Assembly: GCA_964509545.1 (NCBI GenBank)
Contig: CAZDXQ010000075.1
Coordinates: 1-12,964 of the forward strand
Length of the DNA: 12,964 bases
Source: JADJWR01 sp964509545
GTDB taxonomy: Bacteria > Pseudomonadota > Gammaproteobacteria > Burkholderiales > Burkholderiaceae_F
Reading direction: 5' to 3'
The notes below the pieces were generated by a model, which worked only from the letters and a program-made list of their open reading frames with translations, searched no databases and was not told where the DNA came from. The position numbers were made by a program, and so were the translations under genes. Shown here one piece after another: positions 7,045 through 12,964 of this stretch (position 1 is its first letter; the number at the start of each line of letters is the position of its first letter).

Positions 7045-9227
7045 GCGGCCAGCTTGTACAGGTAGACCGGTTCTGAATAGTCGTCGATCCGGCTTTCTTC
7101 GACGATCCGCGCGACGACCTTGCGCGGTCCCTCCGCGGTCAGTTCGTCGGCCTGCAGCGCGATGCCTTGTGGCAGCGCATTGAACGTCACCAGCATGCGC
7201 TGGTGCGACGCCGCCTCGGGCCGCGAAATGAAGCCGATATCCGTGGCGCCGCTGCCGCCGCCGAAGACGATCGGCACCCAGTGATGGTCGATGTTCAGGT
7301 GCAGTTCGCGCGCCGGCGGTGCGATGCGGATCGAAAGCCTCTCGATCGGCGTCGGCGTGCGTTCCTGCATGCCGTTCAGGCCCCACTGCAGATCGGAACC
7401 GAAAAGGAACATGTCGAGCTGATCGGCATCGGCGGCGCTGCTCCACGTGAACTCGCAGCCGGCAGTGGTCGCTGTCGTTGCACCCGCAGGATCGCCGGAC
7501 ACGATGCTGCGCACCTTTGCGTGCACCGGCAATCGGCCGGTCGGCAGGCACAGTTCGGCCTCGATTTCGTCGCCGACCAGCAGATGGTCGACGATCCGGC
7601 CGCTCAGGCGGAAGCCTGACGAGGACAAGTCGGTGGCCAGGCCGAAGGTGGTCCCGGCCAGCGTGTCGATGCGCAGCGGCATCGACAGCGGGAAGCGGTA
7701 GTCGCGGCGGCGGAAACTCGCGACCCACAGGGCGAACTTGACCACCACGCCGGCCAGCCCGAGCGTGATCGCCGCCCACATCACGTTGGCGATCAGCGCG
7801 CCGAGCGGCAGATCGGAGCCGCGGAAGTGCATGACGATGCCGACCGGAATGGCGATGGCGTTCAGTGCCAGCACCAGATACTGCGGCCACAGCGAGCGGC
7901 GCGTCGCATCGGTCGCGCCCATCGTCTTCGGCGTGACGATGAAGCGCAGCTTGCGCAGGAAGAAGCCGAAGGTCGCGGCGATGAACACCGCGAAACGCAT
8001 CATGTTGTACTGCTCGGTGAGGATGCTGCGGCCGTAACCGCGCGCCACCTCCTCGAAGGCCCAGAAGGTCAGCAGGTAGTACGGAATGAAGTGCAGCAGG
8101 AACTCGTAGTCGAACGCTGCGATCGGCATCACGCCGGTGGTCAGCACGACGACCGGAGCCAGATAGAAGATCGCGCGCTGCCAGCCCTCGAAGTAGGCGA
8201 GCATCGTCGCCAGGTACGACAGGCGCTGCGCCAGCGTCAGGCCGCGGGTGAACAGGATGCCTTCGCGGCGCCACATCTGCATCGCGCCCTGGCCCCAACG
8301 CAGGCGCTGCTTCAGAAAGGGGATGGCCGTGGACGGCGCCAGGCCGAAGGCGAGCGGCCGCGTGTAGTACACCGAGCGCCAGCCACGCTTGTGCAGCTTC
8401 AGCGAGGTATGGATGTCCTCCGTGACCGTGCCGGTGGCAAAGCCGCCGATGTCGTCGAGGGCGGTGCGGCGGATCACGGCGCAGCTGCCGCAGAAGAACG
8501 CCGAGTTCAGGCGGTCCTTGCCGGCCTGGATCACGCGGAAGAACAGCGCCTGCTCGTTCCACACCAGCGAGCCGCCGCGGCGGGCGCGATGCTGGAAAGA
8601 ATCGAGGTTGTAGAAGTCCTGCGGCGTCTGCACGAACGCGACGCGCTCGTCGGTGAAGAAGCCCAGCGTGTCCTCGAGGAATCCCGGCGCCGGTGCGTGG
8701 TCGGCGTCGAAGATGGCGATGTAGTCGGCATCGCAATGGCGCAGGGCGTTGTTCAGGTTGCCGGCCTTGGCGTGCGCGTTCTCGGTGCGGGCCAGGTAAC
8801 GGCAACCCAGTTCCTCGGCCAGCGCCCGCATCTCGGGCCGATTGCCGTCGTCGAGCAGCCAGGTCTCGTGCGGGTACTTCATCCGCTTCGCCGCCAGCAG
8901 CGTCCGCCGGACCAGTTCGACCGGCTCGTTGATCGTCGGAATGAAGGCGGCGACGCGCAGCCCCTCGGCGACCGGCAGCGGCCGCCGCTGCGTCAGGCCC
9001 CAGCACATGTAGATGTAGAGCAGGGCGCAGGCAAAGCCGAAGACCTCGGCGCCGTAGATCAACCAGGAAAACGCCGGCGCCTCAGGATTGAAGCTCGACG
9101 GCCGCCATTGCAGGTACCAGAGGCCGACCAGGATGAAGGCCCAGACCAGCAGCCGCTGCCCGGGCAACAGGTTTGCGTGTCGCGGAGCAGCGCCTGCGCT
9201 CGTTTCTCTATTGCTTTCGGCGGTCAT
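7041..9227 (-). CDS. bcsA: Cellulose synthase catalytic subunit with PilZ domain
   Basis: A 728-residue processive family 2 glycosyltransferase of the inner membrane that polymerises UDP-glucose. Two TM helices (about 24-42 and 54-76) precede the GT2 domain, with LLDDG at 124-128, DADH at 174-177, FFCGS at 244-248, the catalytic-base motif TED at 269-271 and the acceptor motif QRLRW at 307-311. Further TM helices follow (about 350-370, 376-392, 411-428, 447-467, 475-500). A PilZ domain starts at about 505 with the c-di-GMP motif RRDYR (507-511) and DLSSSG (533-538). The last 130 residues go beyond a single PilZ domain and I do not recognise them. The start at 9227 has no good Shine-Dalgarno sequence. 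It overlaps bcsS downstream. The inner-membrane partner bcsB and the export genes bcsC and bcsZ are not in the window. A related beta-glucan synthase is possible. Confidence 0.88.
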   Translation of the reverse strand: MTAESNRETSAGAAPRHANLLPGQRLLVWAFILVGLWYLQWRPSSFNPEAPAFSWLIYGAEVFGFACALLYIYMCWGLTQRRPLPVAEGLRVAAFIPTINEPVELVRRTLLAAKRMKYPHETWLLDDGNRPEMRALAEELGCRYLARTENAHAKAGNLNNALRHCDADYIAIFDADHAPAPGFLEDTLGFFTDERVAFVQTPQDFYNLDSFQHRARRGGSLVWNEQALFFRVIQAGKDRLNSAFFCGSCAVIRRTALDDIGGFATGTVTEDIHTSLKLHKRGWRSVYYTRPLAFGLAPSTAIPFLKQRLRWGQGAMQMWRREGILFTRGLTLAQRLSYLATMLAYFEGWQRAIFYLAPVVVLTTGVMPIAAFDYEFLLHFIPYYLLTFWAFEEVARGYGRSILTEQYNMMRFAVFIAATFGFFLRKLRFIVTPKTMGATDATRRSLWPQYLVLALNAIAIPVGIVMHFRGSDLPLGALIANVMWAAITLGLAGVVVKFALWVASFRRRDYRFPLSMPLRIDTLAGTTFGLATDLSSSGFRLSGRIVDHLLVGDEIEAELCLPTGRLPVHAKVRSIVSGDPAGATTATTAGCEFTWSSAADADQLDMFLFGSDLQWGLNGMQERTPTPIERLSIRIAPPARELHLNIDHHWVPIVFGGGSGATDIGFISRPEAASHQRMLVTFNALPQGIALQADELTAEGPRKVVARIVEESRIDDYSEPVYLYKLAA

Positions 9228-9306
9228 CAGCAGCGAATGCGTTCGTCAAGAGGTGCGAGATCCGGTTGGGCAGTTGGCTGGACAGCGGGGCGGTCGTTCC
9301 CGCGGC

Positions 9307-9329
9307 AAAGCCGGGCGAGCGCCCGCTTT
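9307..9329. terminator. Hairpin with A-tract/T-tract flanks, possible weak terminator or attenuator
   Basis: AAAG-C-CGGGCG, loop AG, CGCCCG-CTTT forms a 10-base-pair stem with one bulged C. On the minus strand it would be followed by only three T residues within the stem end, so it is at best a weak terminator. It lies about 80 bases before bcsA in the transcribed direction and could end read-through from the aldolase operon or attenuate bcsA. Confidence 0.35.
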
Positions 9330-9348
9330 CCGGAAGTTGCCCTTGCTT

Positions 9349-9387
9349 CGGTACCTTAGGTACGGTAGTTATACCGCAAAGACGGTA
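9349..9387. promoter_or_regulatory. Cluster of CGGTA/TACCG motifs, possible operator
   Basis: CGGTA occurs at 9349-9353, 9363-9367 and 9383-9387, with the inverse TACCG at 9372-9376, so four copies fall within 39 bases. It includes a GTACC-TTA-GGTAC palindrome (9351-9363) and an ATACCG/CGGTAT pair. The stretch is noticeably richer in A and T than its surroundings and overlaps the -10-like TATAAC. This looks like a binding site for a regulator of bcsA, but the regulator is unknown. Confidence 0.4.
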
Positions 9388-9488
9388 TTCCACCGACCAA
9401 CCAGCTACCAGTGGCAGGTGACGACCGGCGGAAGGTCGGGCTGGCCAGCCGCTGCGCGGGAGGCCGGGCAGCTTTGCCTGGGAGCGGA

Positions 9489-10190
9489 TCAGGCCTGGCG
9501 CGATTGGCCGTAGCCGGCGAACTTCCCGATGACGCGCTGCATTTCATCGGCCGCAAGCTGTGGCGGCTCGCCGAGCGCCTGGGCGGCGAGGTACATGCGC
9601 GCCAGATGCTCGACCTCGATTGCCAGCGCCAGCGCCTGCTCAGGCGAGGCCTCGCAGGCGATCACGCCGTGGTGGGCCAGCAGGCAGGCCTTGCGGTCGA
9701 CGAGCGCGGCGACAGCGTGGTCCGACAGTTGCTGAGTGCCGAAGGTGGCGTAAGGCGCGCAGCGGATGTCCACGCCGCCGGCGGCAGCGACCATGTAGTG
9801 AAACGGCGGGATGCCCCGGCCATGGCAGGCCAGGGCAGTGGCGGCGGCGGAATGGGAGTGCACGATCGCCGCGAACTCCGGCCGGATCCGGTAAATGTCG
9901 AGATGGAACCGCCATTCGCTGCTCGGCATCCGTTTGCCGATGTGGCTGCCGTCGGACAGGCGCATGAAGACCAGGTCCGCCGGCTGCAGCCGGTCGTAGT
10001 CCATACCCGTCGGCGTGATCAGCAGCCCCTCCAGCGCGCCGCGCGTGCACCGCACCGAAACGTTGCCGGCCTTGTTGACGTTGATGCCCGTTTCGTTCAT
10101 CGCCCGCGCGGTGCGGACGACCGCCTGGCGCAGTGCGGTCGAGTCCTCGGCCGGCAGCGGCTTCGTCTCGTCCATCGGCAGGGGTGTCAT
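9489..10190 (-). CDS. ald2: Class II aldolase, probable 5-(methylthio)ribulose-1-phosphate aldolase
   Basis: 233 residues of the zinc-dependent class II aldolase/adducin family. Motifs in order are GINVNKAGNVSVRC (35-48), LLITPTGMDYD (56-66), SSEWRFH with the probable catalytic Glu92, the zinc histidines His111 and His113 in IVHSHS, HYMVAAAGGVDIRCAPYATF (131-150) and a third zinc histidine in LLAHHG (His174). It is closer to the fuculose-phosphate aldolase/Ald2 pattern than to the dehydratase MtnB, judging by NVNKAGNVSVR and HYMVAAAGG. In the dihydroxyacetone-phosphate shunt this enzyme cleaves the MtnA product to DHAP and methylthioacetaldehyde. Its start overlaps the mtnA stop (ATGA at 10187-10190), which strongly supports that role. 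Met6 at 10175 is a second possible start. MtnB remains the alternative. Confidence 0.82.
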   Translation of the reverse strand: MTPLPMDETKPLPAEDSTALRQAVVRTARAMNETGINVNKAGNVSVRCTRGALEGLLITPTGMDYDRLQPADLVFMRLSDGSHIGKRMPSSEWRFHLDIYRIRPEFAAIVHSHSAAATALACHGRGIPPFHYMVAAAGGVDIRCAPYATFGTQQLSDHAVAALVDRKACLLAHHGVIACEASPEQALALAIEVEHLARMYLAAQALGEPPQLAADEMQRVIGKFAGYGQSRQA

Positions 10191-11269
10191 GCCGCGGCGC
10201 GCGCCGGTGAAAACAACTCCGCCAGTTCGCGCGGCCGGGCGATGCCGCGTTCGGTGACGATGCCGGCGACAAGCCGCGCCGGCGTCACGTCGAAAGCCGG
10301 GTTGGCCACGGGCGTCGATGGACCGGCGAGCGCGACCTGCGACGGCTTGCCGTCGCCGCCGCGGCCGAGGACGAGGCGCACCTCGTCGCCGCTGCGTTCC
10401 TCGATCGGGATCGAAGCCACCGTGCTCAGCTGCCAGTCGATGGTCGGCGAAGGCACGGCAGCGAAAAAGGGCACGCCATTGTCGAATGCCGCCAGGGCCT
10501 TCAGGTAGGTGCCGATCTTGTTGCACACGTCGCCGTCGCGGCTGACACGGTCGGCGCCGACCAGCACCATGTCGACCTGGCCGCGCTGCATCAGCAGGCC
10601 GCCGGCGTTGTCCGCCACCAGCGTGTGCGGCACGCCATGCGCCGCCAGTTCCCAGACGGTCAGCAAGCCCTGGTTGCGTGGCCGCGTTTCATCGACCCAC
10701 ACGTGCAACGGCACGCCCGCGTCGTGCGCCTGATAGATCGCCGACAGCGCGGTGCCATAGTCGACGGTGGCGAGCCAGCCGGCATTGCAGTGGGTCAGCA
10801 CGTTCACCGGACGGCCGCCGCGCGCGTGTGCCGCGGCGATCAGTTCGGCGCCGTGGCGGCCCAGTTCGCGATTGATCGCGACATCCTCCTCGGCGATGCG
10901 CCCCGCCTCGGCCCATGCAGCCGCGGCCCGCTCCGATGCCGGCAGCGGCTGCAGCAGGCTGCGCATCCGCTCGAGCGCCCAGCGCAGGTTCACTGCGGTC
11001 GGCCGCGTTGCCAGCAGCCGCCCGTGCGCCCCGGCCAAGGACGTGTCGTCCGCGTCGCGCCGCAGCGCCAGCGCCAGACCGTAAGCGGCGGTCACGCCGA
11101 TCAGCGGCGCGCCGCGCACCTGCATCGAGCGGATCGCCTGCTCGATCTCGGCGCAGCTGGCCAGCCGCAGCGGCGCGAACGAATGCGGAAGTCGCGTCTG
11201 ATCGACGATGCGCACCGCGCCGGTCCCGTCCTCGCTGATGGAGCGCCACCAGACGCCGTCGACTTTCAT
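10187..11269 (-). CDS. mtnA: S-methyl-5-thioribose-1-phosphate isomerase
   Basis: A 360-residue cytoplasmic enzyme, the usual family length, that converts 5-methylthioribose 1-phosphate to 5-methylthioribulose 1-phosphate in the recycling of methylthioadenosine from polyamine and SAM metabolism. The eIF2B-like fold signatures are present: substrate-phosphate motif VRGAPLIG (51-58), LTHCNAGWLATVDYGTAL with catalytic Cys161, WVDETRPRNQG (191-201) and MVLVGADRV with catalytic Asp240. Both catalytic residues are intact. It overlaps the transporter gene upstream and the aldolase gene downstream by four bases each, so the three are one translationally coupled unit. No phosphorylase or kinase that makes its substrate (mtnP, mtnK) is in the window. 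Confidence 0.95.
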   Translation of the reverse strand: MKVDGVWWRSISEDGTGAVRIVDQTRLPHSFAPLRLASCAEIEQAIRSMQVRGAPLIGVTAAYGLALALRRDADDTSLAGAHGRLLATRPTAVNLRWALERMRSLLQPLPASERAAAAWAEAGRIAEEDVAINRELGRHGAELIAAAHARGGRPVNVLTHCNAGWLATVDYGTALSAIYQAHDAGVPLHVWVDETRPRNQGLLTVWELAAHGVPHTLVADNAGGLLMQRGQVDMVLVGADRVSRDGDVCNKIGTYLKALAAFDNGVPFFAAVPSPTIDWQLSTVASIPIEERSGDEVRLVLGRGGDGKPSQVALAGPSTPVANPAFDVTPARLVAGIVTERGIARPRELAELFSPARAAA

Positions 11270-12165
11270 GCGTTCGATTCTACGGTTGCGTGCTGTGCCC
11301 TGCCGGAAAGCGCGAGGACATTGCCGGCGACCGCCAGGGCAATGCCGAGCACAGTGGCCGCACGCCAGGGGTAGCCCTCGAACAGCGCCGAAATGAACAA
11401 GGCCACGACGGTCGACATCACGCCGACGTACGCTGCACGCGCCGCGCCGATGCGCCCGATCAGCGCGTAATAGGCGCCGAAAGCCAGCACCGAGCCGGCC
11501 AGCGCCAGGTACAGCAACGCGCCGGCGAACGGCCGCGACCAGTGGATGTCGACAGCGACCTCAAGCAGCAGCACGGCGAGCCACGAACCGGCGGCACCAT
11601 AGGCCATCGCGAAGGCCAGCGGCACCCAGCCGCGCACGCCGCGTCCCTGCTGCCCGGCGATCACCATGTTGGAAAGGCAACTGGCCAGCACCGCGCCCGC
11701 GGTCAGCAACGCGCCAATCGCCAGCGGCGTGCTGCTTTGCAGGCGGGCAAACTCGGGCTGGAAGATCAGCGCGATGCCGGCCAGCCCGCACAGGCCGCCG
11801 GCGGCCACGCGGCGCGACATCCTGGTGCCGAAGAACAGGCGCGCCAGCACCATGTTGACCAGCGGCGCAGCCGAATAGCCGACCGCCACCAGCCCGGAAA
11901 CGATATAGCGCTGGCTGTGATAGACGAGCAGGTAGCTGATGCAGAAGCCGAGCAGCCCGAGCAGCAGCAGCCACAGGTGCTCTCTGCGCGGCAGCCGCAG
12001 GTCGATGCGCCGCGCGGCGCACCAGGCGAACACCGCGGCGGCGGCGAGCGTAAAGCGCAGCGCTACGCCGACCTCCGGCGCCGCGCGGTCGATCTGGAAG
12101 GTGATCGCGATCCAGGTCGTGCCCCAGATCGCCACGCAGGCGAAGAACAGTGCGGCGGTCGGCAT
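11266..12165 (-). CDS. EamA/DMT-family transporter
   Basis: 299 residues forming ten transmembrane helices in two five-helix EamA repeats. The first repeat opens with FFACVAIWGTTWIAITF and includes the conserved YHSQRYIVSGLVAVGYSAAPLV; the second includes LAGSVLAFGAYYALIGRIGAARAAYVGVMSTVVALFISALF. This is the common layout of drug/metabolite transporters, mostly exporters of amino acids or metabolites. The start at 12165 has no clear Shine-Dalgarno sequence, and the gene follows the terminator of the neighbouring omp gene closely, so its promoter must be very near or overlap that region. The end overlaps mtnA by four bases (ATGA at 11266-11269). Coupling to mtnA and the aldolase suggests it moves a methylthio compound or a related metabolite. 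The substrate is inferred from context only. Confidence 0.9.
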   Translation of the reverse strand: MPTAALFFACVAIWGTTWIAITFQIDRAAPEVGVALRFTLAAAAVFAWCAARRIDLRLPRREHLWLLLLGLLGFCISYLLVYHSQRYIVSGLVAVGYSAAPLVNMVLARLFFGTRMSRRVAAGGLCGLAGIALIFQPEFARLQSSTPLAIGALLTAGAVLASCLSNMVIAGQQGRGVRGWVPLAFAMAYGAAGSWLAVLLLEVAVDIHWSRPFAGALLYLALAGSVLAFGAYYALIGRIGAARAAYVGVMSTVVALFISALFEGYPWRAATVLGIALAVAGNVLALSGRAQHATVESNA

Positions 12166-12259
12166 CGCGCGATTGTCACCGGGCGCGCGCCGGTCGATGC
12201 CTCGCCAGAAAAAAAAGCCGCGGCGATTGCCGCGGCCCGTTGCGGATCAGATACCGGGC
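12166..12259 (-). other. Short intergenic region between omp and the EamA transporter
   Basis: The 94 bases are mostly occupied by the omp terminator. Only about 43 bases separate the T-run from the transporter start, including a palindromic CCGGGCGCGCGCCGG stretch (about 12179-12193). I see no clear promoter, so the start of the transporter operon transcript is unresolved. Confidence 0.4.
12209..12236 (-). terminator. Intrinsic terminator of the omp gene
   Basis: Read on the minus strand, a perfect 8-base-pair stem of GCCGCGGC with loop AATC is followed by eight T residues (A-run at 12209-12216 on the plus strand). It begins about 24 bases after the stop codon of the outer-membrane protein gene and is the clearest terminator in the window. 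Confidence 0.92.
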
Positions 12260-12841
12260 TCAGAACCTGTACAGCAGTCCGAGCGACAGAAGGTCGACGT
12301 TGTCCTTCTCGTCGCCATACTTGATGCGGAAGCGCTCCCACTCGAGGCGCGCGCCGAGGTTCTTGGTGAAGTCGTAGCCGCCGCCGAAGCCGTAGTACAG
12401 GTTGGTCGACGTCTTCGACTCACTTTCGCTCAGACCGAGCGCGCTGATGGTCAGCTTCGTCTTCAGGCTGGCGAATCCGAGTTTGGCGAACACTGATGCC
12501 TGGTCGAACGGCGCCGCAGCGATCGCGCCGAGGAAGAAACCGCGCGATTTCAGTTCGCCGGTGCCGCTGACGGTGGTGCTGTCGATTTCGAACACGCCGC
12601 TGGCCTTGACCTTGCCCAGATCCGCCCAGCCGGCCTCGACGCCGACGTAGGGCATGAACATGTACCCGCCGTAGAGCTTGTAGCCGGTGTCCTTCTTGTC
12701 GCAGCTGGTCAATCCGGTGCAGTCGACCTTGTAGTCGGACTGGCCGACCGATGCGCCGACGTAGCCCTGCGCGAACGCGGCCGTGGTCATTGCGCCGGCC
12801 AGAACGACGAATGCGCCGGCAAGCGTGGATCTCAATTTCAT
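12260..12841 (-). CDS. Small outer-membrane beta-barrel protein (OmpA/OmpW-like fold)
   Basis: 193 residues with a classical signal peptide (MKLRSTLAGAFVVLAGAMTTAAFAQ, cleavage probably after Ala24). The mature part begins GYVGASVGQSDYKVD and continues as alternating beta strands (TGYKLYGGYMFMPYVGVEAGWADLG, STNLYYGFGGGYDFTKNLGARLEWERF), ending DLLSLGLLYRF with the C-terminal Phe used for outer-membrane insertion. The pattern matches the eight-strand OmpA-like/porin_4 barrel group and lacks a peptidoglycan-binding domain. Cys41 and Cys47 lie in the first extracellular loop and could form a disulfide. A GGAGG site is well spaced before the ATG, and an intrinsic terminator follows, so it is likely transcribed alone. 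The specific function is unknown. Confidence 0.88.
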   Translation of the reverse strand: MKLRSTLAGAFVVLAGAMTTAAFAQGYVGASVGQSDYKVDCTGLTSCDKKDTGYKLYGGYMFMPYVGVEAGWADLGKVKASGVFEIDSTTVSGTGELKSRGFFLGAIAAAPFDQASVFAKLGFASLKTKLTISALGLSESESKTSTNLYYGFGGGYDFTKNLGARLEWERFRIKYGDEKDNVDLLSLGLLYRF

Positions 12842-12964
12842 ACGAACCTCCGCTGACTAATTTCTTTATCGACAAGTCCAACCTGACTGCCGACAGTGCT
12901 AAGCCTGCGCTGATGAGGTCAGCAGCGCTTGCCCTCAGTCAAGGCACGAAGCGTCTGTTGCTTA
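12842..12964 (-). promoter_or_regulatory. Upstream region of the omp gene with strong Shine-Dalgarno
   Basis: GGAGG on the minus strand (12847-12851) lies five bases before the start codon at 12841. Further up there is an A/T-rich stretch (about 12859-12870) that may contain a -10 element, a TTGACT hexamer in the last 30 bases, and a small hairpin GCTGA/TCAGC at 12909-12923. The hexamer and the A/T stretch are not spaced as one sigma-70 promoter, so the promoter is not assigned. Confidence 0.45.

Larger units (their letters stand above)
9228..9488 (-). promoter_or_regulatory. Leader region upstream of bcsA
   Basis: The 261 bases between the aldolase stop and the bcsA start are the longest gap within the right-hand minus-strand genes and probably contain the bcsA promoter. 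A weak minus-strand -10-like TATAAC is at 9368-9373, with no convincing -35 element at the right distance. It also holds a 12-base palindrome GGCTGGCCAGCC at 9439-9450, a hairpin at 9307-9329 and a cluster of CGGTA motifs. No gene is seen. Confidence 0.4.

Noticed and set aside
7045..9006. Upstream extension of the bcsS frame through bcsA
   Set aside because: The frame stays open only because stops are rare in GC-rich DNA. The extension is Arg/Ala/Gly-rich with no recognisable domain, while bcsA in the overlapping frame has all GT2 and PilZ motifs and bcsS has a signal peptide at 7044.
7827..9359. 510-residue plus-strand open frame opposite bcsA
   Set aside because: Low-complexity Arg/Gln/Val/Ala composition and no motif; it is antisense to a well-supported gene.
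10191..10526. N-terminal extension of the aldolase frame into mtnA
   Set aside because: The extra residues are basic low-complexity sequence that overlaps the conserved C-terminal part of mtnA. The ATGA overlap start at 10190 begins directly before the aldolase domain.
11290..12324. 344-residue plus-strand open frame opposite the EamA gene
   Set aside because: Rich in Arg, Gln, His and Ala with no hydrophobic or domain structure; it is the shadow of a clear ten-helix transporter.
1..12964. CRISPR array, tRNA, rRNA, transposase or phage integrase genes
   Set aside because: I saw no regularly spaced repeats, no tRNA cloverleaf and no transposase or integrase motif in any plausible frame.

Overview
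The window is GC-rich (by eye about two thirds G+C) and densely packed. Codon choice, the gene families and the short or overlapping junctions fit a Gram-negative proteobacterium with outer-membrane proteins. A sulfur-oxidising betaproteobacterium is my best guess, but it is inferred from gene content and not proven. Most of the sequence is coding. Six junctions are tight: five are four-base ATGA stop/start overlaps and one is a 1-base gap.

Left part, plus strand (1-6163): one apparent operon that starts before the window. It holds a membrane-fusion (periplasmic adaptor) protein cut by the left edge, a type I sulfide:quinone oxidoreductase (sqr), a 1140-residue RND inner-membrane permease, a small DUF2892/YgaP-type membrane protein, and a CsoR/FrmR-family (DUF156) repressor with an unusual cysteine arrangement. 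A sulfide-oxidising enzyme sits inside a tripartite efflux operon that ends in a thiol-type sensor. This suggests a persulfide/sulfide-responsive oxidation-plus-efflux module. The RND gene also carries an in-frame run of three consecutive DNA palindromes just after transmembrane helix 4, flanked by a duplicated NIHR segment, which looks like a short palindromic element inserted into the reading frame.

Middle part, minus strand (6343-9227): a two-gene unit, a BcsA-type cellulose synthase with a C-terminal PilZ (c-di-GMP) domain, and an overlapping BcsS-like outer-membrane protein. bcsB, bcsC and bcsZ are absent from the window. The 261-base leader upstream of bcsA carries a cluster of CGGTA/TACCG motifs and a hairpin.

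Right part, minus strand (9489-12165): a three-gene overlapping operon of an EamA/DMT transporter, S-methyl-5-thioribose-1-phosphate isomerase (mtnA) and a class II aldolase. This is the gene pairing expected for the dihydroxyacetone-phosphate shunt that disposes of 5'-methylthioadenosine. Last comes a monocistronic small outer-membrane beta-barrel protein (12260-12841, minus) with a strong Shine-Dalgarno sequence and a clear intrinsic terminator. Its upstream region runs to the right edge of the window.
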